From contig CALJHE010000003.1 of NCBI GenBank assembly GCA_938075675.1, forward strand, positions 1 to 51,737: a stretch of DNA of 51,737 bases, written 5' to 3'. This DNA comes from Candidatus Poseidoniaceae archaeon. GTDB taxonomy: Archaea > Thermoplasmatota > Poseidoniia > Poseidoniales > Poseidoniaceae. Position 1 is the stretch's first letter; each line of letters starts with the position of its first letter. Position numbers and translations under genes: made by a program. Below the pieces are notes generated by a model. That model ran no database searches. It saw nothing but the letters and a program-made list of their open reading frames with translations, and had not been told where the DNA came from. This document shows, piece by piece, positions 24,524 through 31,907 of this stretch.

Positions 24524-25045
24524 TCACTCTTCACGTAGTAGCATTTCTGCTGCATCTTCGGGGGAGTATCCCAATCCGCCAACGGACCAAATGAGAGCCT
24601 GCTTCAACCATGGTTGAACCATTGGGTTCTTCTTGGTCGGGTCCATTACTTCGATGGCATCGACAATGTTACGACTTGCGGTAAACAAGACTTCATCGAC
24701 TGGAATATCTTCAATCTCAAGACGTCGTGCATAGCGTTGGAATTCTTTAACGGCGACAGGGATTCTACGGCATTCGAGTGCGAATGTAGCGAAGTCTCCG
24801 ATGTATTCCATGTTTTCTTCGTCCAATTGCATGGCCTTTTTGTAAGCCATCATTATTTTTCCACCGGGGATGACATCGTCTTGCGCTTCTGCGTTCTTCA
24901 TGTTTGCAAACTCTGCGTACATGTGGTGAACTTGAGCGTTGGTTTTGTTGCTGCCCATCAAAGCATCGAGTTCTTCGAGGGCGCCATCTAGGTCGCCACC
25001 ACGCAATTTTTCAATAGGTCCTTGCAGTACTTCTTCGTCGCTCAT
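24524..25045 (-). CDS. TPR-like helical-repeat protein
   Basis: A 173-residue soluble protein made almost wholly of amphipathic helices. Spacing of small and aromatic residues (AQVHHMYAEFANMKNAEA, KIMMAYKKAMQLDEENMEYIGDFATFALEC, VAVKEFQRYARRLE) looks like two or three degenerate tetratricopeptide repeats, which act as protein-binding scaffolds. No enzyme motif is seen. It precedes truA by 9 bases on the same strand. The fold call is by pattern only and a named family is not recognised. Confidence 0.6.
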   Translation of the reverse strand: MSDEEVLQGPIEKLRGGDLDGALEELDALMGSNKTNAQVHHMYAEFANMKNAEAQDDVIPGGKIMMAYKKAMQLDEENMEYIGDFATFALECRRIPVAVKEFQRYARRLEIEDIPVDEVLFTASRNIVDAIEVMDPTKKNPMVQPWLKQALIWSVGGLGYSPEDAAEMLLREE

Positions 25046-25111
25046 TGTTTCGCCTCAAGTAGATGGAGTGGCAAACACTTTTTGAAACGCTCGCCGAATC
25101 AAATTGATTGT

Positions 25112-26152
25112 TCAATCTTCAGATGAGGCCACAATGGTGTCCTTTAGGTCACGAAGTAGGTTTGATTGGCTGTGTTCCTTGTGCTTTTCGTTAAGGAGTG
25201 CCTTTGCATTTGCCCAGTTGCGAATATTGTACATGCAATGTTTTGGGTCTGCACGAACGGTGCGAATTGTTCGCTGGTAGGTGAGCAGTCCAATCATGGA
25301 GCGCAAAATCCCTTTGCCAGCTTTCTCGGCGACTGAATCTCCTTCTTTTTCAGTCGTCCCTGGTATGGCGCCTGCGATACCAGGTCCTGTGTTTTCTTCG
25401 ACAATTCCGACTCCAGAATCCGTCAATATCGTGACGGTAGCAAATCCGAGGAGTGTACCGGTGGGAGTTCGTTCAACCAAAACTTCAGAGATACGGTCGA
25501 AAAGAATACGTCGGTGGGATCTGGAAAGCAGGAAACTGTGTTCGAAGATTACTGCATCAGTGGTGACTGCGTAGTGAAAACTTCGCTGATAATAGTAGGT
25601 GAGTGCCATGTAAATGGAGACAAATGCCAGGCCAAAGAGGCTGTAACTGTATTGGCCGATTGGTATGAAGTCACCTATTGGCTCATCCATCCACAGGTCA
25701 GTAATCCAATACAGTACATCATCCATTTGAATAACCAACGGCGTTAGAGAAATGATGAGTAGGCCAATGGTGACCCAGCGGCCAGATGTTGAAACATTGA
25801 CTAACCTGTTCATCCAAGTGATAAACAGCATAACAAAAACAAAGCCAAATGGATATTTTTCGCCACCCGTAATATCAATCATGAACAGAGCAAACTTGGC
25901 AAAACCACTGGAATCTTCACTCGACAAGGAATTCGCGTTGTCGAAGATGAAGTGCACTGCGAGGACTAAAATCCCAAGGAGGTACATTCCAAGGAACGCA
26001 AAAGTACTCGGGCGCTTGGTAAGAAGAACTTCCTCGCCAGCAATGAGGCGGAATGTCTTGGCAAGCCGCGCTTGTTCTGCTTCTTTCTTGGCCTCATCCG
26101 TTGTGTGAACATCGGCTGGGGGCGTACCTGCGGCATCGGATTCTTCGCTCAT
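25112..26152 (-). CDS. Membrane protein with bacterial PH-like (DUF304) domain
   Basis: A 346-residue protein. After an acidic, disordered 30-residue start come several hydrophobic helices (about residues 50-70, 90-110, 115-135 and 165-190). The cytoplasmic part after AVTTDAVIFEHSFLLSRSHRRILFDRISEVLVERTPTGTLLGFATVTILT has the strand pattern and R-I-x-x-x-x-I-S-x-V element of the bPH2/DUF304 domain, a pleckstrin-like fold. A charged helical tail follows. The frame is open 94 codons further upstream, but ATG 26152 is preceded by GGAGAG at the right distance. Function is unknown; such proteins are often linked to membrane homeostasis. Confidence 0.72.
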   Translation of the reverse strand: MSEESDAAGTPPADVHTTDEAKKEAEQARLAKTFRLIAGEEVLLTKRPSTFAFLGMYLLGILVLAVHFIFDNANSLSSEDSSGFAKFALFMIDITGGEKYPFGFVFVMLFITWMNRLVNVSTSGRWVTIGLLIISLTPLVIQMDDVLYWITDLWMDEPIGDFIPIGQYSYSLFGLAFVSIYMALTYYYQRSFHYAVTTDAVIFEHSFLLSRSHRRILFDRISEVLVERTPTGTLLGFATVTILTDSGVGIVEENTGPGIAGAIPGTTEKEGDSVAEKAGKGILRSMIGLLTYQRTIRTVRADPKHCMYNIRNWANAKALLNEKHKEHSQSNLLRDLKDTIVASSED

Positions 26153-26249
26153 TGCAATCTCTCCTCTTTCATGTCTATCGCTCCTCGCACATAATACCTT
26201 GCCCATTGTAATGTGGTACGGAATGGAATCCGCTTCGTACGTGACGGTG

Positions 26250-27455
26250 TCAGTGGAGTAATCCCCAAGAGTGCTCAGCGTTTCCTCGAGCCCACTCATA
26301 GTCTGATTCCTTGCGAACGCCAAATTCGTCACGAATGCGTAAAAATTCCATTTCCAGAGGATATTCGTTGTATGTGAGGTGGGATTTGAGACCTCCCCTT
26401 GTTGGTTGGTTGAAGGTCCAATGTGCTCTTTCAATCGCTTTCACTCGTAACTCAATTGTTGTCCTACCGTTCCACATCTTGATTTCAAAAACTGGAAGCG
26501 GCGCTCCAGGAGAGTGTCCGTGTTCACCTTCGGTGAGGTTTGAAGCGGTCTTCAATATCGTTACATTTGTGAATTTCTCACTCCGTTTGTTCACCGGGTC
26601 ATGGAAAAGACCGCCTTGAGAGAGCCCAATATGTCCAAGATCTCGTCTCTTCCATGGCCGATTGTCCCTAGCACTTACGGTAAACGATACGTGCGGCAAG
26701 AACCAATCGATGTACGACCCATCGTTTAGATGCAGCATTCCCCAATACCACGGCACTGAGGGCGCTTGGACACAGACCTTCTGGAAGTATGCAGTTCCAG
26801 TAACCTCCTCGTCGTCCAGTTTCCCATGTACTTTGGTGCCGTGCAGACGAAGAATGTCATAGCCCATGTTCGCTGCATACGTCGCAGAGGCTTGTCGGGC
26901 TGTTGACATCGCAGCGTTCCATGGTGTGAGAGATAGGTCGAATTTTTTCGGGACTTTTGGATGATCTGCTGAATCATCTGTAAGCAGGTGAACCCAGAAT
27001 GAACGAAGGTCGCTCTTGAGGCCCATCGAGAGGTCGTTGTCAAGGAGAGGGACAACTGCGCCACCGCCCTTTCCAGAATTTTTTGAATCTCCTGGCCACA
27101 TTGGATGGGTATCCGGCATAGCAATCATTCGGCATATTTGTTGAATCACAGGTTCGTGCATGCGTTGTCCATCAAACCACCAAGCGCAGACCATCCCGTC
27201 GAGGGCCAATCCACGCTCAGCATCGTAACTTGGCCGACCTGCTGGAGTCCAAGGCATGCCGTTCACTTCGACCAGTTCGTTGTCTTTCGTCGACCACAAA
27301 ACCATCAGTTGTCTACCGCTGGGCCTTCCATCGGGGTCATCGAGCATTATCAGCCACCACCACCAGTCCCATGTGAGGTGGTGAAGTGGCTCCCTGTCTT
27401 GGAGTGACCACATCTTGGAAAGGTCGCCAGAGAATGAATCCATATTCGAGGTCAT
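26250..27455 (-). CDS. CrtC/AttH lipocalin-like protein (tentative)
   Basis: A 401-residue soluble protein without a signal peptide, rich in Trp and in beta strands. Two related-looking sections start with DWWWWLIMLDDPDGR and WYWGMLHLNDGSYIDWFLPH. The second follows a TGTAYFQKVCV strand and resembles the W-x-W-x-x-x-x-L-x-D-G core of the CrtC/AttH family (double lipocalin-like hydrolases or hydratases). It is the last gene of a five-gene operon with two ABC exporters; its start overlaps the permease stop by 4 bases. AttH genes in bacteria likewise sit beside ABC exporters, which supports the call. Substrate and reaction are unknown. Confidence 0.5.
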   Translation of the reverse strand: MTSNMDSFSGDLSKMWSLQDREPLHHLTWDWWWWLIMLDDPDGRPSGRQLMVLWSTKDNELVEVNGMPWTPAGRPSYDAERGLALDGMVCAWWFDGQRMHEPVIQQICRMIAMPDTHPMWPGDSKNSGKGGGAVVPLLDNDLSMGLKSDLRSFWVHLLTDDSADHPKVPKKFDLSLTPWNAAMSTARQASATYAANMGYDILRLHGTKVHGKLDDEEVTGTAYFQKVCVQAPSVPWYWGMLHLNDGSYIDWFLPHVSFTVSARDNRPWKRRDLGHIGLSQGGLFHDPVNKRSEKFTNVTILKTASNLTEGEHGHSPGAPLPVFEIKMWNGRTTIELRVKAIERAHWTFNQPTRGGLKSHLTYNEYPLEMEFLRIRDEFGVRKESDYEWARGNAEHSWGLLH

Positions 27456-28789
27456 TGAATCTCCTTACCCTTGAACAGTACACCGCCGATGAACCAAAAC
27501 ACAACAGCTTGTACGAGCAGTACAAGTGTTGCGACAATCGTTGATGCAAAGGCTGAAAGACCAAGTCCAGGCTTGGAGGTGAAGAAACTCAACGGAACTG
27601 AGCCACGAAGTGACGATGAACCGAATATATCAGAACCGGTTCCGCCTCCACCCCAGTCTCCCATGAGGATGAACATGTCCAGACTCGGCCATACAAGCAT
27701 TGCTGCTGAGTCGACAATCATCAGCGCCCACCCAATCACTGAAAACCGCAAAATGGTTGCGTCCGGTACACCCATCGAGAGCAACGCCATACCGAGTTCC
27801 CATGCTGCAAACGGTATGGCGAGGATAATTCCGTACTTCCACAAAACGCCCAATGCATTGAACATCATTCCGTATACCAGCGTCGCCATCATTGTTGCGA
27901 ATATAATAGCGAGCCACACTCCAAGGTCTGCGAATCTGAAGAACTCGTCGCCGGAGCCTACAAATCCAGATACCAACGCTCCAAGTATTCCTAGAACGAT
28001 GATATAGGGCCACACAATACCAAGATACCCGAGGACACGGTAGAGGAAAATCTCCGAACGTGCAATCGGTTTTGCAATCATGAAATGCATGGTGCCGGAT
28101 GTCATTTCTTCCCGAATGAGGCCAGTAGCCATGAAAAGGGGTAAGAAAATTCCTAGCAGCAGGACAAATCCAAGTTTACCAATGGCCAGAACAAATGCGA
28201 TGTGAGTGGCTTCTCGAGAATAAGCGTCCTCGTCAGGGTCTTCGTCAACACCGTCGTCTGCGATGACATTGAAGGACATTTGACCGGTTGGTGATGTCGT
28301 TATTTGGATGATGATGTCACACGGAATTCCGTTGTCATTCGTATCTTTCTGAGAAGCAGTTTTATCTGAATTGAGGCAATCGCCATCATTGTCATAACCT
28401 GTAGTTTGCTCACCGATTGATGCAGTGACATCCCAGTCAAAACCGTCTTCGTTGATGTAATTGGAAGCGGGCTCAGGGTTGATGGGAGGGTTAAACATTC
28501 CCGGGTGCGATTCATCCGAGAAGGGGTCCGTGCCCAATCGTAATTCTTGACCGGTAGGATACCCGTCCCCATCGTAGTCGAACGAATCTCCATCGTTATC
28601 GACTGACTCAAATTCTGAGCCCATGACGTCGATGTAAATCATGAATATAAGTGCAAGTGCCGTAAATCCAACCCCTAACACTACCCAAGTGGAGGTTCGT
28701 GTGCGGTACTGGCGTAACGTGAACTCGACGATGGCTGCAGCCTTACGATCCAACGAACGAAAGACGGTATCTGGTTTGGTTGCCATCAA
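27452..28789 (-). CDS. ABC-2 type exporter permease with Ca-binding-type extracytoplasmic loop
   Basis: A 445-residue permease. One helix lies at about 34-54, then a 140-residue hydrophilic loop, then five to six helices from about 195 with the ABC-2 cytoplasmic element REEMTSGTMHFMIAKPIARSEIFL. The loop has two acidic calcium-binding-like blocks: residues 64-94 (DNDGDSFDYDGDGYPTGQE, then GTDPF), like thrombospondin type 3 or dockerin repeats, and 133-158 (DNDGDCLN..., DTNDNGIPCD), like an Excalibur repeat with two Cys. It probably works with the ATPase encoded at 28786-29778, whose gene it overlaps by 4 bases. What is exported is unknown. Confidence 0.82.
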   Translation of the reverse strand: MMATKPDTVFRSLDRKAAAIVEFTLRQYRTRTSTWVVLGVGFTALALIFMIYIDVMGSEFESVDNDGDSFDYDGDGYPTGQELRLGTDPFSDESHPGMFNPPINPEPASNYINEDGFDWDVTASIGEQTTGYDNDGDCLNSDKTASQKDTNDNGIPCDIIIQITTSPTGQMSFNVIADDGVDEDPDEDAYSREATHIAFVLAIGKLGFVLLLGIFLPLFMATGLIREEMTSGTMHFMIAKPIARSEIFLYRVLGYLGIVWPYIIVLGILGALVSGFVGSGDEFFRFADLGVWLAIIFATMMATLVYGMMFNALGVLWKYGIILAIPFAAWELGMALLSMGVPDATILRFSVIGWALMIVDSAAMLVWPSLDMFILMGDWGGGGTGSDIFGSSSLRGSVPLSFFTSKPGLGLSAFASTIVATLVLLVQAVVFWFIGGVLFKGKEIQ

Positions 28790-29778
28790 ACACGGCCTCC
28801 AGAAGTGAGGTATCCTAGGATGGATGCTAAATCGTCATCGGGATTATCAATTGATGAAACTTTGTGGTTGTTATCGACGATAATTTTTGGGAGTCTTGAA
28901 TGAATCGCACCGAGGTTGTGGGTTTGGATGGAAACATTTTGACCACCTGGGAACGAAATTCCAAACACTTCGTCAATATCGATGATGTCCTTTGCCAGCG
29001 CCTTTGGATTCTCTGATTCGATTGAAATACGGTGAGGGATTTGGTCAAGCCGTTCTCGAATGGAGTGTAGGTTTCCGAGCGCGAGAAGTCGCCCCTGATG
29101 CAAGATTACAATCTGTTCAGTTATTCTTTCAATCTCTTGCAAAATGTGGCTGCTGACCAAGACCGTACGCCCCATCTTTCCGAGTTCACGTATGACATTC
29201 ATGATTGTCGTCCTTGCCAATGGGTCGCATCCCTGTAGTGGTTCGTCAAGAATAATCAATTCTGGATCGTTGACAAGTGCGTGAGCGATTTTGACTCGTT
29301 GACGCATTCCTTTGGAGAATTGACCGATTTTCTTGTATGCCACATCTGTGAGTCCAACGAAATCCAATACCCTGTCGGCTTCAATGCCGGCTTCATCCCG
29401 TGTTAGTCCATTGAGACGGGCAAAAGTCGAAACAAAACCGTGCGCAGTCATCCAATCGTACATCTTTTCATGCTCAGGGACAAATCCTACACGTGCATAG
29501 GGTGCAGGGTTTTTCCATGGATTCGTTCCAAACAATTTGACACTCCCTTGACTCACCTTGATTTTACCCATGAGGATGTTGAACAACGTCGACTTACCAG
29601 CTCCGTTCATACCAAGAATCCCTGTTACACCGCCGTTTAGTGCGAGTGTGATGTTGGAAAGGGCGAAGATACGTCCGTAACTCTTTGAGACGTTTTCAAG
29701 AAGAATTGCAGGTGCTTGAACATCCGGCGTCCATTCTTTCGTCTGTGCTTTTCCTTGTTGGTCGAAATCGGGAATCAT
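28786..29778 (-). CDS. ABC exporter ATP-binding subunit
   Basis: A 330-residue ABC ATPase. Visible are Walker A GMNGAGKST, Q-loop region VGFVPEHEKMYDWMT, signature FSKGMRQRVKIA, Walker B ELIILDEPLQGCDP and the switch His in VLVSSHILQEIE. The C-terminal 90 residues form the extra domain common in ABC-2 drug/lipid exporter ATPases (CcmA/NatA type). The frame is open 51 codons upstream, but ATG 29778 overlaps the stop of the preceding permease gene by 4 bases, the pattern used throughout this operon. It likely powers the permease encoded directly downstream. Confidence 0.92.
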   Translation of the reverse strand: MIPDFDQQGKAQTKEWTPDVQAPAILLENVSKSYGRIFALSNITLALNGGVTGILGMNGAGKSTLFNILMGKIKVSQGSVKLFGTNPWKNPAPYARVGFVPEHEKMYDWMTAHGFVSTFARLNGLTRDEAGIEADRVLDFVGLTDVAYKKIGQFSKGMRQRVKIAHALVNDPELIILDEPLQGCDPLARTTIMNVIRELGKMGRTVLVSSHILQEIERITEQIVILHQGRLLALGNLHSIRERLDQIPHRISIESENPKALAKDIIDIDEVFGISFPGGQNVSIQTHNLGAIHSRLPKIIVDNNHKVSSIDNPDDDLASILGYLTSGGRV

Positions 29779-30824
29779 TCTCGAGTCACCTCCATTGAAG
29801 AGACACGAGAACTCAATGTGAACAGCGCAAGTGCATTCATTGCAGCCAGAGAGGCGAGTGACCACGTCCACGAGTATTGGTCGTAGGTAGGTTGTGTCCC
29901 AATGATGGCTTGGCCGACGTGTGCCAAACAATCGTAGGGCGAAAGAAGGTAGAGAATCTCACGGTCAAACAAGTTGGATACAATGAAAGCGAGGACCTTT
30001 GTTCCCAGAACAATGGACAACAGCGCGATCCCGGGGAAGAACTTCCCCTTCGAAACACTCGACAATGCAAGCCCAATGCTGGTGTAGGTGAATATCAGCA
30101 ATACGCCGCTGATAACGGTTGCCAAAAACATTGGAAACGTGTCTAAAATCCATGCCCATCCTCGACCCATGCTCACAATCTCAGCGAAATAGTACAATCC
30201 GAGGGTAACTAGGATGATCAATGCTTGAATGACTGCAACCGATATGAATTTCATCGAGACATAGTCGAACCGTGTAATTGGTCTTGAAAAGTACATTGCT
30301 GAAGTGCCATGTTGACGATCTTCTGAGATGACTCCACCGACTAAAAGGGCCGCAACGACAGGATAGTAGAGCATGTTTCGTGGAAGAAATCCGAGTACGT
30401 GGCCGTAGAGATTATCTCTGCTTACCCCCCAAACCGAGTGGAGGCCGGAATCTCCGATAAGTCCGGACACGATGACCATGGCGACGTCTGTGAGGGATGC
30501 GACAAAAACGACCAGTAGAAACAGACGTATTGGGACACCCCAAGGGCGATGCCCTTTCTTGAAAATACCAAGTAAGTGGTGTCGTAATATTGCCCAATTT
30601 CTCATCCACCGAGGGTTGAGTTGACCGTTCCATGGTTTGTATTGCTGTTTGAATACATGACCTTCATTTCTCGGAGCTGTGTTCTCTGTCACAGAGAGGT
30701 CTTCATCCCCTTCTGTAGAGCCCCATGCCGCTTCAAGACGGACCTTCCCGGTAACCGGTGCTTCAGGTTCATGATCCGGTTCAGTCAATACCTCTGGTAT
30801 TGTTTGCTCGAACTCTTCGGTCAT
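29775..30824 (-). CDS. ABC-2 type exporter permease
   Basis: A 349-residue membrane protein. The N-terminal 70 residues are acidic and cytoplasmic, followed by a basic WAILRHHLLGIFKKGHRPW stretch and six hydrophobic helices. Between the second and third lies GGVISEDRQHGTSAMYFSRPITRFDYVSMKF, the coupling element typical of ABC-2 permeases (E-D-R-x-x-G-T-x-x-x-x-x-S-R-P-I). It overlaps the genes on both sides by 4 bases and likely pairs with the ATPase encoded at 30821-31831. Unlike the second permease of this operon it has no large extracytoplasmic insert. Confidence 0.88.
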   Translation of the reverse strand: MTEEFEQTIPEVLTEPDHEPEAPVTGKVRLEAAWGSTEGDEDLSVTENTAPRNEGHVFKQQYKPWNGQLNPRWMRNWAILRHHLLGIFKKGHRPWGVPIRLFLLVVFVASLTDVAMVIVSGLIGDSGLHSVWGVSRDNLYGHVLGFLPRNMLYYPVVAALLVGGVISEDRQHGTSAMYFSRPITRFDYVSMKFISVAVIQALIILVTLGLYYFAEIVSMGRGWAWILDTFPMFLATVISGVLLIFTYTSIGLALSSVSKGKFFPGIALLSIVLGTKVLAFIVSNLFDREILYLLSPYDCLAHVGQAIIGTQPTYDQYSWTWSLASLAAMNALALFTLSSRVSSMEVTRE

Positions 30825-31831
30825 GCTGCTCCACCACCCATATGTTCTGGTGCATCGACTTTTCGTGCTTCAATCGGAGAGGCGAGCAAGTCTTCGCTTG
30901 ATTTTACTTCGTAGCCTAAGTTCTCCATGATGGACAAAAACAAGTCCTCAAGCGATGCTTCATATTCATGCATCCGCCGGATTTGGGCTCCAACATCAGC
31001 AGCGCAACCAAGGATAAGGGATGTTGTGTCTTCTTGTTCGTGAAGTACACGCATGACGCGTCCCTCGCGACGAACACTCAATCCTTTCATTGTCATTGCT
31101 TCATACAATTTGGTAGCACCTCCCCAAACATGAATTTCTATTTCGCGGTCGAAGCCTTTCAGATCTTCAATGCGTCCTTGGGCTGCAAGTTTCCCTTTGT
31201 GCAAGAGGATGAAATTGTCACAAACACGCTCGACATCATCCATGAGATGGGATGCCATGAGCACTGAACGGTTTCCGTTCTTCACCGTATTGGTGAGTGT
31301 TTCAATCATGTAGTCTCGTGCAGTAATGTCGAGCCCGTTTGATGGTTCATCAGCAATAATCAGTTCGGGGTCATGAATCAATGCACAAGCGAGTTTTGTC
31401 GCCTGCTTCATACCGGTGGAATAACTGCCAATGTTGCGATACCGTTGTTCTCCGAGTCCAACATACTGTAACGTTTCATGCGCTCTTGCTTGAGCGACGA
31501 CTGGGTTCATGCCAAGCAGTTCTCCTGAGTATCGGACTTGATGGATTGCCTCCATATCCGGATTGAGTGAATCGTACTCTGGCATGTAACCAATCCTCGA
31601 GCGAATATCGTCTCCTTGAGTTCGTACATCCAACCCAAGAACTCGCCCCTCTCCATCTGTAGCCTGTATCAACCCGAGAATTGTTTTCAGGAACGTTGAC
31701 TTACCTGCGCCGTTCGGTCCAAGGAGGCCAGTTGCGCCTCTCGGAATTGAAATATTCAGTTTGTTTAACGCTACATGGGGTCCATACGACTTGGTTAAAT
31801 CAGTCGTCTTGATGATGAGGTCGTCGTCCAT
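30821..31831 (-). CDS. ABC exporter ATP-binding subunit
   Basis: A 336-residue ABC ATPase and the first gene of the exporter operon. Motifs are Walker A GPNGAGKST, Q-loop IGYMPEYDSL, signature YSTGMKQATKLA, Walker B ELIIADEPSNGLD and switch VLMASHLMDDVE. The Walker B reads IADEP where ILDEP is usual, a harmless change. The C-terminal domain is that of NatA-type exporter ATPases. It lies 76 bases downstream of the tgtA stop on the same strand, so it either has its own promoter in that gap or is read through from tgtA. Confidence 0.92.
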   Translation of the reverse strand: MDDDLIIKTTDLTKSYGPHVALNKLNISIPRGATGLLGPNGAGKSTFLKTILGLIQATDGEGRVLGLDVRTQGDDIRSRIGYMPEYDSLNPDMEAIHQVRYSGELLGMNPVVAQARAHETLQYVGLGEQRYRNIGSYSTGMKQATKLACALIHDPELIIADEPSNGLDITARDYMIETLTNTVKNGNRSVLMASHLMDDVERVCDNFILLHKGKLAAQGRIEDLKGFDREIEIHVWGGATKLYEAMTMKGLSVRREGRVMRVLHEQEDTTSLILGCAADVGAQIRRMHEYEASLEDLFLSIMENLGYEVKSSEDLLASPIEARKVDAPEHMGGGAA

Positions 31832-31907
31832 TTAACCTCCCCCTTAACGGTAGAGATGATGGGCACTCTTTGAACTATGCCACGGCATTCTTCATGAGGT
31901 CGTGCAG

